From: Chloroflexota bacterium
Lineage (GTDB): Bacteria; Chloroflexota; Dormibacteria; CF-121
DNA length: 39,456 nt
Direction of reading: 5' to 3'
Assembly (NCBI GenBank): GCA_005881235.1
Contig: VBEQ01000207.1
Span: forward strand, 1 to 39,456
The position numbers and the translations under genes were made by a program. This document shows, piece after piece, positions 1-7,501 of the stretch. Position 1 is the first letter of the stretch. Every line of letters begins with the position of its first letter. The notes beneath the pieces are model-generated. The model ran no database searches. It was not told the DNA's origin and was given only the letters and a program-made list of their open reading frames with translations.

Positions 1-657
1 GCGAACATCCGCCACTTGATGCTCGAGGAAGCGATCCACGTCATCCGCGAGCTCTGGAAGGGCGGCTATGTCAGCCACCAGGGCGACTACTTTGATGTCC
101 ACGACGCACGCATCTTCAGCATGCCGAAGCAACTGCCCCCGATTGCCGTGGCGGCGAGTCGCCGCGAGTCGTGTCGACTCGCGGCGCGGACCGGCGCCGC
201 GCTGATCGCGACCCAGCCCAAACCAGAGCTGGTCAGCATGTATCGCGATGCCGGCGGGACAGGGCCGTGCTACGCCCAGATCGCGCTCTGCTGGGGAAAG
301 GATGAAGCACAGGCGCGCAAGACTGCGCACCAATACATGCGGTTTTCGGTTCCCGCGTGGAAGGTGATGTCGGAACTGCCCAACCCCGTCAACTTCGCCG
401 CCGCTTCGACCACGGTTCGCGAGGAGGACGTTGCCGAGTCGGTCCCGTGCGGTCCGAACGTCAACCGGCATCTCGAGGGTATTCAAAAATATCTCGACGC
501 GGGATTCGACCGCATCGCGATACTCCAGGCGGGACGCGACCAGGACGGATTCTTCGGCTTCTGGAATGAGGAGCTGAAGCCGCGCCTGGGACAGATGGGG
601 CTTGCCGCGGGCCGTCAGGAGGCCGCGGCACCGGCGGCCGGGCGCAGCTCGCGGTAA
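1..657 (+). CDS. LLM-class (F420-dependent type) oxidoreductase, C-terminal part
   Basis: This is the last 218 codons of a luciferase-like monooxygenase-fold oxidoreductase; the reading frame is open to the window start, so the N-terminus is missing. The segments EEAIHVIRELW, GDYFDVHDARIFSMP and PPIAVAASRRESCRLA follow the pattern of the F420-dependent glucose-6-phosphate dehydrogenase-like family (TIGR03557 type), in which a TIM-barrel enzyme uses coenzyme F420 to move hydride. The end FFGFWNEELKPRL is also typical. The substrate cannot be told from the C-terminal part. The tail after residue 195 is rich in Ala and Gly. The last 43 bases overlap the 3' end of the convergent glycosyltransferase gene. 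Family assignment is fairly sure; cofactor use is inferred from the family. Confidence 0.85.
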   Translation, partial: ANIRHLMLEEAIHVIRELWKGGYVSHQGDYFDVHDARIFSMPKQLPPIAVAASRRESCRLAARTGAALIATQPKPELVSMYRDAGGTGPCYAQIALCWGKDEAQARKTAHQYMRFSVPAWKVMSELPNPVNFAAASTTVREEDVAESVPCGPNVNRHLEGIQKYLDAGFDRIAILQAGRDQDGFFGFWNEELKPRLGQMGLAAGRQEAAAPAAGRSSR

Positions 658-1751
658 ACCGACAGCAGCCGGTCGAGGTTATCGGACAAGCTAAAGCGCT
701 CGACGGCCCGGGCTCGTGCGCGCCGGCCGAGCTCTCCGCGGAACTCGGGGAATTCGATCAAGGTGCGCAGCGCCAGGCGCAATTGTCCGTCGAGGTCCTT
801 GGTGTCCAGGACGATGCCCGCTCCGCGTAGCGCCTCACCGTCCGAGCCAACGTCGGTTGCCACCGGGGCGACGCCACATGCCATCGCCTCCAGCAAGGAG
901 AGCGACAAGCCTTCAACCATGGAGGGCAGGACGAAGATGTCCATGGCTCGCAACATCGCGATCCGCTCCGCTTCATCGATCACCTGCCCGGTGAAGACGA
1001 CGCGAGCGCTTCCATAGCGTCGATCGAGGCGACGCTTCTCGCTCCCGCTTCCGACGACCACCAGCTTGACATCCTCGGGCGCATCAACATCCTGGAAGGC
1101 ACGCACCAGGAGGTCGACGTTCTTCTCGGGATCGACGCGGCCGAGATAACCGACCAGGGCGCCGGCCTCGAGCGTCTGTTTGAAATCGGATGCTCCCGGT
1201 GTGTATTTCTCGATATCGACGCCGTTGGGAATCACCGCGATGTTCTCGGCGGGAACTCCGTAGGTCTCGAGCAAGCTCTTTTGTTGCTCGGAAAAGATGA
1301 TCACCCGGTCGAAGCTGGCGAGCGACTGGGCGTAGAGGCGATAGACCGCCGTGCTGATGCCCTGCCACAGCCCGAAGCGAGAGTCGTAGGGGACATGGAA
1401 GGTGGCGACAGCCGGCAGGCCGAGCTCGTGGCAGAGCTCGGGGAGTCCGAAATCGATCAGCGTGGAGAAGCTGAGCGAGACATGGACCAGGTCGACGTTC
1501 TCGCGACGCAGGAGATCGCTGATGCTGCGCTTCGTCCTCGGCGAGGAGATGATGTAGCGGTGGCTACCGGTCAATGAACGGAGCGTCAGCCCGTCGTCGG
1601 TGACCGCCGCCAGCGTGCCGTGATGGACGAAGAAGACCTTGACCCCACGAGCCCGAAGCCCGGCGACGGTCTCGCGCGAATAGGTCAGAAGGCCATCGCC
1701 CGCGCGGCCACTCTGGTGCCCGAGCCAGGCGACGCGCAACGGCTCATTCAT
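615..1751 (-). CDS. Glycosyltransferase family 4 (GT-B fold)
   Basis: A 378-residue retaining GT-B glycosyltransferase, probably cytoplasmic or peripheral at the membrane, transferring a sugar from a nucleotide-sugar donor. The N-terminal acceptor domain begins with RVAWLGHQSG and has the AGDGLLTYSRE loop. The C-terminal donor domain starts near residue 199 (VGYLGRVDPEKN) and carries the E-x7-E motif at E280 and E288 (EGLSLSLLE), which binds the donor in GT4 enzymes. VIPNGVDIEKY (about 174-183) is a typical GT4 linker. Its ATG overlaps the folK stop as ATGA, so it is translationally coupled as third gene of folP-folK-GT. The acceptor is unknown; the folate context does not explain it. GT4 members make lipopolysaccharide, trehalose, bacillithiol or mycothiol precursors, and none can be chosen here. 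Confidence 0.88.
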   Translation of the reverse strand: MNEPLRVAWLGHQSGRAGDGLLTYSRETVAGLRARGVKVFFVHHGTLAAVTDDGLTLRSLTGSHRYIISSPRTKRSISDLLRRENVDLVHVSLSFSTLIDFGLPELCHELGLPAVATFHVPYDSRFGLWQGISTAVYRLYAQSLASFDRVIIFSEQQKSLLETYGVPAENIAVIPNGVDIEKYTPGASDFKQTLEAGALVGYLGRVDPEKNVDLLVRAFQDVDAPEDVKLVVVGSGSEKRRLDRRYGSARVVFTGQVIDEAERIAMLRAMDIFVLPSMVEGLSLSLLEAMACGVAPVATDVGSDGEALRGAGIVLDTKDLDGQLRLALRTLIEFPEFRGELGRRARARAVERFSLSDNLDRLLSVYRELRPAAGAAAS

Positions 1752-2149
1752 CGGGACTTGAGGTCCTCGAGGAGTTCGAGGAGAAAGGGGCGGTTCGGCA
1801 GTTCGGGGTGGGGGATGTGGAGGCCGGGCTCGTCGACGGACCTACCGTCGTAGCGCAGGATGTCGATATCGATTTCTCGTGGCCCCCATCGTTGTCGGGC
1901 GGTGCGGCCAAGCTGCCGCTCGATGTCCTTCACGGTGTTAAGCAATGGCCGAGGTTCGAGTGATGTCTCAACCTCGAGCACCTGGTTCAAGAAGCGCGGC
2001 TGGTCTTCGACGCCGAGCGGCTCGGTCTCCGCAACGCGCGACGCCCGGATCAGCGTGATGCCCGCCTCGGGCAACGCCTCGCGCGCCGCTTGCAGGTAAC
2101 CGGCTCGATCGCCCAGGTTACCGCCCAGCGCCAGCCACACCCTTGTCAC
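1748..2149 (-). CDS. folK: 2-amino-4-hydroxy-6-hydroxymethyldihydropteridine pyrophosphokinase
   Basis: HPPK moves pyrophosphate from ATP to 6-hydroxymethyl-7,8-dihydropterin, the step before FolP in folate synthesis. The family hallmarks are all present in 133 residues: ALGGNLGDR at the N-terminus, RFLNQVLEVET, the RQRWGPREIDIDIL block that holds the magnesium-binding DxD, and HIPHPEL. It is somewhat shorter than the E. coli enzyme (about 159 residues) but looks complete. The start is GTG and overlaps the folP TGA as GTGA; the stop overlaps the next ATG as ATGA. No folB (dihydroneopterin aldolase) lies between folP and folK, so that step is encoded elsewhere. Confidence 0.95.
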   Translation of the reverse strand: MTRVWLALGGNLGDRAGYLQAAREALPEAGITLIRASRVAETEPLGVEDQPRFLNQVLEVETSLEPRPLLNTVKDIERQLGRTARQRWGPREIDIDILRYDGRSVDEPGLHIPHPELPNRPFLLELLEDLKSR

Positions 2150-2979
2150 GTGCCCCGGATGGCATCCGCCATGCGCGCCACGCGGACCATCGCCTTGACA
2201 TCATGAACGCGGACGATGTCGGCGCCACCGGCGATGCTCAGTGCGACCGCGGCGGCGGTTCCTTCCAGCCGTTCGCCGGCCGGCAGGTCGAGCGTCTTGC
2301 CGATGAACGACTTTCGCGACGGGCCGATCAGGAGCGGAAACCCCAGCTGGCGCAGCTCGGGCAGACGGCGGATGATCTCGAGGTTTTCCTCGCGTGTCTT
2401 GCCGAATCCGATTCCGGGGTCGAGGATGATGCGATCGTCCCGGATGCCGGCCGCTCGGCCCACCTCGACGCTCTCGAGCAGGCTTTGGGCGATCTCGCCA
2501 ATCAGGTCGCGGTAGCCGCCGCCTGGCTTGTTGTGCATCAGGATGACCGGAGTCCCGGCGAGAGCGACGGCCCCCGCCATCGCCGGATCGCGCCGGAGTC
2601 CCCACACGTCGTTGACCAGGGTGGCGCCGGCCGCGAGCGCTCTTTCCGCAACCTGAGCTTTATAGGTGTCGATCGAGACCGGTACCGCGACCGCGGCCGC
2701 CACCCGCTCCACGACGGGGATCACGCGCGACAATTCCTCCTCGGCGCTGACTCCCGGACCAGCCCAGGTCTCCGGGCGGGTCGATTCGCCACCGATGTCG
2801 ACCAGGTCGGCGCCATCCTGTTCCATCTGCCTGGCCTGGGTGACGGCGGTCTCGAGATCCATCACGCCGTCTCCCGAGAACGAGTCGGGGGTCACGTTGA
2901 CGATGCCCATTACATAGGTTCGCGCGCCCCAGGTGAAGTCACGCGCGCCGATGCGGGCCGATCGCATCGTGGCGGCCAT
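2146..2979 (-). CDS. folP: Dihydropteroate synthase
   Basis: FolP condenses p-aminobenzoate with the pterin pyrophosphate made by FolK to give dihydropteroate; it is the sulfonamide target. The 277-residue TIM-barrel protein shows MGIVNVTPDSF (about 24-34), IGGESTRP, SIDTYKA, LVNDVWG, DPGIGFGKT, GPSRKSF and a terminal RVHDV, which are the pterin- and pABA-binding loops in the standard order. It is first gene of the folP-folK-GT4 operon. The start used here, ATG at 2979, has a TACGCT box (2992-2987 on the minus strand) 7 bases upstream, compatible with a leaderless message; ATG at codon 5 is another possibility. Confidence 0.96.
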   Translation of the reverse strand: MAATMRSARIGARDFTWGARTYVMGIVNVTPDSFSGDGVMDLETAVTQARQMEQDGADLVDIGGESTRPETWAGPGVSAEEELSRVIPVVERVAAAVAVPVSIDTYKAQVAERALAAGATLVNDVWGLRRDPAMAGAVALAGTPVILMHNKPGGGYRDLIGEIAQSLLESVEVGRAAGIRDDRIILDPGIGFGKTREENLEIIRRLPELRQLGFPLLIGPSRKSFIGKTLDLPAGERLEGTAAAVALSIAGGADIVRVHDVKAMVRVARMADAIRGT

Positions 2980-3008
2980 CGGCCTGAGCGTAGCATCATG
3001 TCGTTTCG
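2980..3008. promoter_or_regulatory. Short divergent promoter region folP / murE
   Basis: Only 29 bases separate the divergent folP and murE starts. On the minus strand TACGCT (2992-2987) lies 7 bases from the folP ATG. On the plus strand TAGCAT (2991-2996) lies 12 bases from the murE GTG. The two boxes overlap, so RNA polymerase could use the same site in both directions. Neither gene has a clear Shine-Dalgarno sequence. The boxes are imperfect, so this is an inference from spacing. Confidence 0.4.
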
Positions 3009-4505
3009 GTGACAGACATCAAACTAAGCCGCCTCCTCGAGGGCGTCGAGGTGCTCGAGGCACCGCCAACCGACCCTGAGGTCAGCGGCCTCTGCTACGA
3101 CTCCCGGCGCCTCAACCCAGGCGACTGCTTCGTCGCCATCCCGGGTACGCACACCGACGGGCACCGCTACGTCGAAACGGCGCTGCGCGATGGTGCGGTG
3201 GCGGCGGTGGTGCAGCGCCGGGCCGGCGCCGCCTGGCCGCAGGTGGTGGTGCCGGACACGCGCCGGGCGCTCGCCCTGATGTCGAGCACGTTCTACGGTC
3301 GCCCCAGCGCGGACATGGTGGTCATCGGGGTGACTGGAACCGATGGCAAGACGACCACCACGACGATGATCCACCAGATGCTGTTGAGCGCCGGGCGGCG
3401 AGTCGGTTCAATGAGCACGGTGGACATCCGCCTGGGCGACGCCGTCGATCCAAACGATTCGCGCCAGACCACCCTGGAGGCGCTGGAGGTTCAGGAGCAA
3501 TTGGCTCGGATGCGCGATGCCGAAGTGAAGTACGCCGTGATCGAAACCAGCTCGCATGGGCTCGCGTTGCAACGCGTGGTGGGGGTCGAGTATGACGTAG
3601 CCGTTTTCACCAACATCGCGCACGAGCATCTCGATTTCCACAAGACGATCGAGGCCTACCGAGAGGCGAAGGCGCAGCTGATCGACCTGACAGCCGGCAG
3701 TGCCCGCAAGGGTATCGAGAAGACGGCCGTGCTCAACCGCGATGACCCGAGTTACGCGTACCTCGTCGACCGGCCGATTGCCCGCCGGATCACCTACGGC
3801 TTGCAGCTCGAGGCGGACCTCAAAGCCGATCGAGTCGAGGCAACCCCGCAGGGTCTACGGGTCGATGGGTCCACACCGCTTGGGCCGCTCGCGCTGGATT
3901 TGAAGTTGAGCGGCCGCTGGAACGCGGCCAATGCGCTGGCCGCGGCGGCCACCGGTGTCGCCGTCGGGCTGACGCTCGACGAGATCCGTCATGGGCTGGA
4001 TAGTTACGCGGGGGTCAGTGGCCGGATGGAGCGTGTCGACCTTGGCCAGCCGTTCAGCGTGATCATCGACTATGCGCATACGCCGCAGAGCCTCGAGAAG
4101 GTCCTCCGCGAGCTGCGGCCCATCACGCGGGGCAAGCTCATCGCCGTCTTCGGTAGCGCCGGCGATCGCGATCGCGAGAAGCGGCCCTGGATGGGCGAGA
4201 TCGCGGCCCGTCTCAGCGACTACGCCGTTTTCACGAACGAAGACCCGCGCGAAGAAGACGCCATGACGATCCTCAGCGAAATTGCCGCTGGTGCGGAGGA
4301 GGTCGGCTGGAGCGAGGGCCAGCAGTACGCGCGCATCGAGGACCGGCGGCAGGGGATCGCGCATGCAGTCCGCCGCGCCGGTCCTGGGGATACCATCCTG
4401 CTCGCCGGCAAAGGGCACGAACGGAGCATTCTCATCGGCCGGGGCAAAGAGCCCTGGGACGAACGAGCCGCGGCCGAAGCGGCGATCCGCGGACTCTCGT
4501 CGTGA
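3009..4505 (+). CDS. murE: UDP-MurNAc-tripeptide synthetase (meso-diaminopimelate adding)
   Basis: MurE adds the third amino acid to UDP-MurNAc-L-Ala-D-Glu in the cytoplasm, using ATP. The 498 residues hold the three Mur ligase domains: N-terminal UMAG-binding domain, central ATPase with P-loop VTGTDGKTTTT (about 108-118) and ETSSHGL, and C-terminal domain with the NEDPREED block near residue 408. The Arg in that block matches the DNPR motif of diaminopimelate-specific enzymes rather than the DNPA/DNPN of lysine enzymes, so a DAP-type cell wall is expected. The start is GTG at 3009. The gene stands apart from the usual dcw cluster: no murF, mraY or ftsW follows. Confidence 0.96.
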   Translation: MTDIKLSRLLEGVEVLEAPPTDPEVSGLCYDSRRLNPGDCFVAIPGTHTDGHRYVETALRDGAVAAVVQRRAGAAWPQVVVPDTRRALALMSSTFYGRPSADMVVIGVTGTDGKTTTTTMIHQMLLSAGRRVGSMSTVDIRLGDAVDPNDSRQTTLEALEVQEQLARMRDAEVKYAVIETSSHGLALQRVVGVEYDVAVFTNIAHEHLDFHKTIEAYREAKAQLIDLTAGSARKGIEKTAVLNRDDPSYAYLVDRPIARRITYGLQLEADLKADRVEATPQGLRVDGSTPLGPLALDLKLSGRWNAANALAAAATGVAVGLTLDEIRHGLDSYAGVSGRMERVDLGQPFSVIIDYAHTPQSLEKVLRELRPITRGKLIAVFGSAGDRDREKRPWMGEIAARLSDYAVFTNEDPREEDAMTILSEIAAGAEEVGWSEGQQYARIEDRRQGIAHAVRRAGPGDTILLAGKGHERSILIGRGKEPWDERAAAEAAIRGLSS

Positions 4506-4521
4506 CGAAGCCCGAACGCCA

Positions 4522-4944
4522 ATGAGCCGGGCCGTTGAGGAGGTCAACCGCCGGATGCTCCGCGCCCGCGACGCGATGGATCGCGCTTACGCCGAGCCAT
4601 TGGACCTGGCGACGCTGGCTCGGATTGCCAACGTCTCGGAAGCGCACTTCATCCGCACCTTCCGCGCCACCTTTGGCGAGACGCCGCACCGCTACCTCCA
4701 GCGCCGGCGGGTCGAACGAGCCATGTTCTTGCTGCGCGCGACCGACCGGAGCGTGACGGACGTCTGCCTGGACGTGGGGTTCACCAGCCTGGGCACCTTT
4801 AGCCGGAGCTTTCGCGACATCGTCGGCGAGCCACCATCCGGGTACCGTGCGCGTGGGCCGATCGTCGCCGTCCCGACCTGCTTCGCGATGGCATGGACCC
4901 GACCGAGCAGTTTTGGAGAAGCCAAAGCCAGAGACGTCGTCTAG
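4522..4944 (+). CDS. AraC-family transcriptional regulator (HTH domain only)
   Basis: A 140-residue DNA-binding protein consisting almost only of the AraC/XylS double helix-turn-helix: LDLATLARIANVSEAHFIRTF, then the signature ending near SLGTFSRSFRDIVGEPPSGYR. There is no N-terminal ligand-binding domain. The tail VPTCFAMAWTRPSSFGE is the kind seen in small AraC proteins encoded next to VOC genes. I chose ATG 4522 because the codons upstream, which overlap murE, do not resemble the family. It begins 16 bases after murE and is followed 42 bases later by the VOC gene, which it probably regulates (inference from pairing). Confidence 0.85.
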   Translation: MSRAVEEVNRRMLRARDAMDRAYAEPLDLATLARIANVSEAHFIRTFRATFGETPHRYLQRRRVERAMFLLRATDRSVTDVCLDVGFTSLGTFSRSFRDIVGEPPSGYRARGPIVAVPTCFAMAWTRPSSFGEAKARDVV

Positions 4945-4974
4945 CGTGGGATCCAACATCAATCCCAACATCAC

Positions 4975-4979
4975 GGAGG
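4975..4979 (+). promoter_or_regulatory. Strong Shine-Dalgarno (GGAGG) for the VOC gene
   Basis: GGAGG lies 7 bases upstream of the ATG at 4987. It stands out because many other starts in this window lack a Shine-Dalgarno sequence and have a -10-like box next to the start codon instead. Confidence 0.75.
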
Positions 4980-4986
4980 TCTACCC

Positions 4987-5433
4987 ATGTTCAAGGCTCT
5001 TCTGATCACGTCGCTCTACGTTCTCGACCAGAACAAGGCGCTCGACTTCTACGTCGGCAAGCTCGGCCTCGAAGTGAACACCGATCAGGATCTGGGCTTC
5101 ATGCGCTGGCTGACGGTGAATGTGCCGGGCGATGCCCGCCAGATCCTGCTGGAGAGGCCCGGCGCGCCAGGCCTCGACGAAAAGACCGCCGAGCAGGCCC
5201 GCGAGCTGGTGACGAAAGGCGCGACCGGCGGGACCCTGTTCTTCACGACCGACGATTGCTGGAAGACCTACGAGGAGCTGCGGGCGAAGGGCGTCGAGTT
5301 CACCGAGGGGCCAACCGAGCGACCGTACGGCATCGACTGCGGCCTGCGTGACCCGTTCGGCAACCACATCCGTTTCTCGCAGCTGCTCCAGGTCCCAACA
5401 GCTACGGCGAGGGCGACCAAGGCGAACCGATGA
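4987..5433 (+). CDS. VOC-superfamily (glyoxalase/bleomycin resistance fold) protein
   Basis: A 148-residue protein made of two beta-alpha-beta-beta-beta modules. Visible family segments are YVLDQNKALDFYVGKLGLEV in the first module, and GTLFFTTDDCWKTYEELRAKG and GLRDPFGNHIRF in the second. VOC proteins bind a metal or small molecule; members include glyoxalase I, dioxygenases and antibiotic-binding proteins, and the substrate here is not known. It sits between a small AraC regulator and a DUF1905/YdeI protein and overlaps the latter as ATGA (5430-5433), so the two are co-translated. The AraC-VOC pair recurs in actinobacteria, which suggests a detoxification or stress function, but that is inference. 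Confidence 0.9.
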   Translation: MFKALLITSLYVLDQNKALDFYVGKLGLEVNTDQDLGFMRWLTVNVPGDARQILLERPGAPGLDEKTAEQARELVTKGATGGTLFFTTDDCWKTYEELRAKGVEFTEGPTERPYGIDCGLRDPFGNHIRFSQLLQVPTATARATKANR

Positions 5434-5876
5434 AGTTTCGCGCAACAATCGAGCTCGCAGGCAAGACCGCTACCGGCATCGAGGTGCCGGCAGCGGTCGT
5501 CACCAAACTGGGATCCAGCAAGAAACCAGCGGTTCGCGTCACGATCAAGGGTTACACGTATCGGAGCACCATCGCCACCATGGGTGGGCGGTTCATGCTG
5601 CCGATCAGCGCGCAGGTCCGCGAGGCCGCGGGTGTGGCCGCCCGCGACAAGGTCGACGTCGATGTCGACCTCGACACGGCGCCTCGCGTGGTGACGGTGC
5701 CGCCCGACTTCTCGCGCGCGCTCGCGCGCGAACCCGCCGCGAAGCGTTTCTTCGAGGGTTTGAATTTCAGCAGCAAGCAGCGGATCGTGATCGCCATCGA
5801 GGCTGCCAAGACACCGGAAACCCGTGAGCGGCGAATCGCGAAGGCGGTCAGCTCCCTGCGCGAGGGCCGAAGTTAG
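5430..5876 (+). CDS. DUF1905 / YdeI-like (OmpD-associated) domain protein
   Basis: A 148-residue soluble protein. The N-terminal half (MKFRATIELAGK, VRVTIKGYTYRSTIATMGGRFMLPIS) is a DUF1905 beta-barrel. The C-terminal half (PPDFSRALAREPAAKRFFEGLNFSSKQR, then a RRIAKAVSSLREGR helix) is a YdeI/OmpD-associated-type helical region. Such two-part proteins are widespread and annotated only as YdeI/OmpD-associated or bacteriocin-protection proteins; no biochemical role is settled. Translation is coupled to the VOC gene. Its 3' end faces the methyltransferase gene with a 13-base gap. Confidence 0.85.
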   Translation: MKFRATIELAGKTATGIEVPAAVVTKLGSSKKPAVRVTIKGYTYRSTIATMGGRFMLPISAQVREAAGVAARDKVDVDVDLDTAPRVVTVPPDFSRALAREPAAKRFFEGLNFSSKQRIVIAIEAAKTPETRERRIAKAVSSLREGRS

Positions 5877-5889
5877 CAGTCCGAGAACC

Positions 5890-6642
5890 TTACCGACGCG
5901 CGGCCAGCACCAGTTTGCGATCGGTAAACGACTTCACACCGCCGTCGGCAACCACGATCTCGAGGTCGCGGACGGCTGAGGCCGGAGCGTCGAGGAAACG
6001 GGCACGGACTCGCTCCTGGGTCGCGGCGTCTTCGCCGCCGCGTTCCAGCCACGGCTCGAAGTCGTGGGCCTTGCGAACGACCTCAAGCTTCGCGATGCGC
6101 AGGCCGGCCGCTTCGGCAAACGCGATCCATTCTCGCTGCGTGTAGATGTGTCGGTGCGTCGGGTCGCGCAGCCTTTCGACCTCATCCTGGTACGCCGCGC
6201 TTTCCGAGTCCTCGGGAGCGAGCGTGTCGACAAAGATGAAGACGCCGCCCGGCCGGAGCACACGCGCTACCTCGCGGAAGGCGAGCGCGACGTCGTCGAA
6301 GTGATGGGCGGCCAATCGGGTGGCGACAATGTCGAAGCTCGCGTCCTGGAAGGGCAGCCGTTCCGCGACTGCCTCGACGAACTCGGCGTTTCGCACGCCG
6401 ACCTCGCCTAGGACACGTCGCGCGGTCGCCAGCATGGCTGGCACAGGGTCGGTCAGGACGACGCTCGATGCGTGGGGCGCGAGCGCGAGCGCGGTGTGGC
6501 CGGCGCCGGTCCCGATGTCGAGCACCCGTTCGCCTCCCATTGGCGCGGCGAAGTCGACGACCAGTTGCAGCTCGCGGCCCGACTTGTGCTCGCCGGTAGC
6601 GTACGCGTCGGCGGCTTTCTCCCAGCGGGTGGCGCTACTCAC
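5890..6642 (-). CDS. Class I SAM-dependent methyltransferase (UbiE/type 11)
   Basis: A 250-residue Rossmann-fold methyltransferase. Motif I is VLDIGTGAGHTALALA (about 40-55), followed by the acidic end of strand 2 (VVLTDP), AERLPFQDASFDIV and the post-motif HHFDDVALAFREVARVLRPGG. The acceptor is unknown; this type 11 group covers small-molecule and quinone methylation. It starts with GTG at 6642, 4 bases after the stop of the SH3 gene, as third member of the rsmG-SH3-methyltransferase operon. No Shine-Dalgarno is evident, so coupling to the upstream gene is likely. Confidence 0.88.
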   Translation of the reverse strand: MSSATRWEKAADAYATGEHKSGRELQLVVDFAAPMGGERVLDIGTGAGHTALALAPHASSVVLTDPVPAMLATARRVLGEVGVRNAEFVEAVAERLPFQDASFDIVATRLAAHHFDDVALAFREVARVLRPGGVFIFVDTLAPEDSESAAYQDEVERLRDPTHRHIYTQREWIAFAEAAGLRIAKLEVVRKAHDFEPWLERGGEDAATQERVRARFLDAPASAVRDLEIVVADGGVKSFTDRKLVLAARR

Positions 6643-6646
6643 CCGC

Positions 6647-7477
6647 TCAGCTTAGGGCGACGCTGTCCAGGACCTGCTTGACCACCGGCGAATTCGGGTC
6701 GGCGGCAAAGAACGAGAACTGATAGCTGCGTCCCTTGGTCTGGTCGCGGCCGAGGAAGACCGCCGACATGAAGGGCCAGCCCTGATCGGGGCGCGCCCAG
6801 GCGGATGTGACCTTACAGGTATCGAGGGCGACCCTCGATACCTGCTCGCCCCCGCGCGCGGTGTAGCTCCAGACCTGTTGCACCGTCAGCGTGTCCGAAG
6901 CGCTGGTTTGAAGAATCAGGAAGGGAAGATCGTCGCCGCTCTTCAAGATCGTGGTCAATGCCGGATCGGACGACGGGGCGACCTGGTAACCCGGCGGCAG
7001 CATCAGGCTCCAACCCAACCCGCTCGCCGCGTGGATCGCCGTCGTCACGACCAGGTCCGACCGGACCCATCCGGCGAGGCTGGCCTGCTTGACGTGATAC
7101 CAGACGCTTCCCGAGGCATCAGGCGCACGCTGATCGGCCGTCGCCTGGGTACCCTGCGATAGGATGCCCAGCTGCGCGGTCGAGGAGCTCGCTCCAGCAC
7201 GCACCTTTGCGCCCAACGGCTCGTTGACCCACACCGGGAACGGCAGAGCCGGCGCGGCCGGCGGTGTGACGGTCGTCGCCGTCTTTGGCATCGGAAGGGA
7301 AGCGGGGCACGATGTCGGCGAGGCGTGCGGATCGATGGTCCCCGAGGCGGAGGGTTGAGGCCGGCCCGCCACGGCGTTGGACTTGTAGAGAGACGTCAGC
7401 GGCCCAGCCAGCAGGAAGGCCGCCGCGGCGCCGATTGCCATCAGGGGAATTAGGCGGAGAGCCGACCTCATGTTCAT
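6647..7477 (-). CDS. Secreted/membrane-anchored SH3b protein (paralogue 1)
   Basis: A 276-residue protein with an N-terminal signal or anchor helix (LIPLMAIGAAAAFLLAG, about 10-26), a low-complexity Ser/Pro/Thr linker, a bacterial SH3 domain (PVWVNEPLGAKVRAGASSST to AGWVRSDLVV, about 82-148) and a C-terminal domain of about 120 residues of unknown fold ending VVKQVLDSVALS. SH3b domains in secreted proteins usually bind cell-wall peptides. The C-terminal domain resembles that of the gene at 28814-29665: both have W-x-LP-x-GYQ after the SH3 part and end in a V-x-Q-x-LDS helix. It lies 24 bases downstream of rsmG and 4 bases upstream of the methyltransferase. Function unknown. Confidence 0.75.
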   Translation of the reverse strand: MNMRSALRLIPLMAIGAAAAFLLAGPLTSLYKSNAVAGRPQPSASGTIDPHASPTSCPASLPMPKTATTVTPPAAPALPFPVWVNEPLGAKVRAGASSSTAQLGILSQGTQATADQRAPDASGSVWYHVKQASLAGWVRSDLVVTTAIHAASGLGWSLMLPPGYQVAPSSDPALTTILKSGDDLPFLILQTSASDTLTVQQVWSYTARGGEQVSRVALDTCKVTSAWARPDQGWPFMSAVFLGRDQTKGRSYQFSFFAADPNSPVVKQVLDSVALS

Positions 7478-7501
7478 GCAACGCCGCCCCCCGTCGGTGC
7501 G

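Noticed and set aside
3009..4505. Lysine-specific MurE.
   Set aside because: The substrate motif reads NEDPREED, with the Arg typical of diaminopimelate enzymes.
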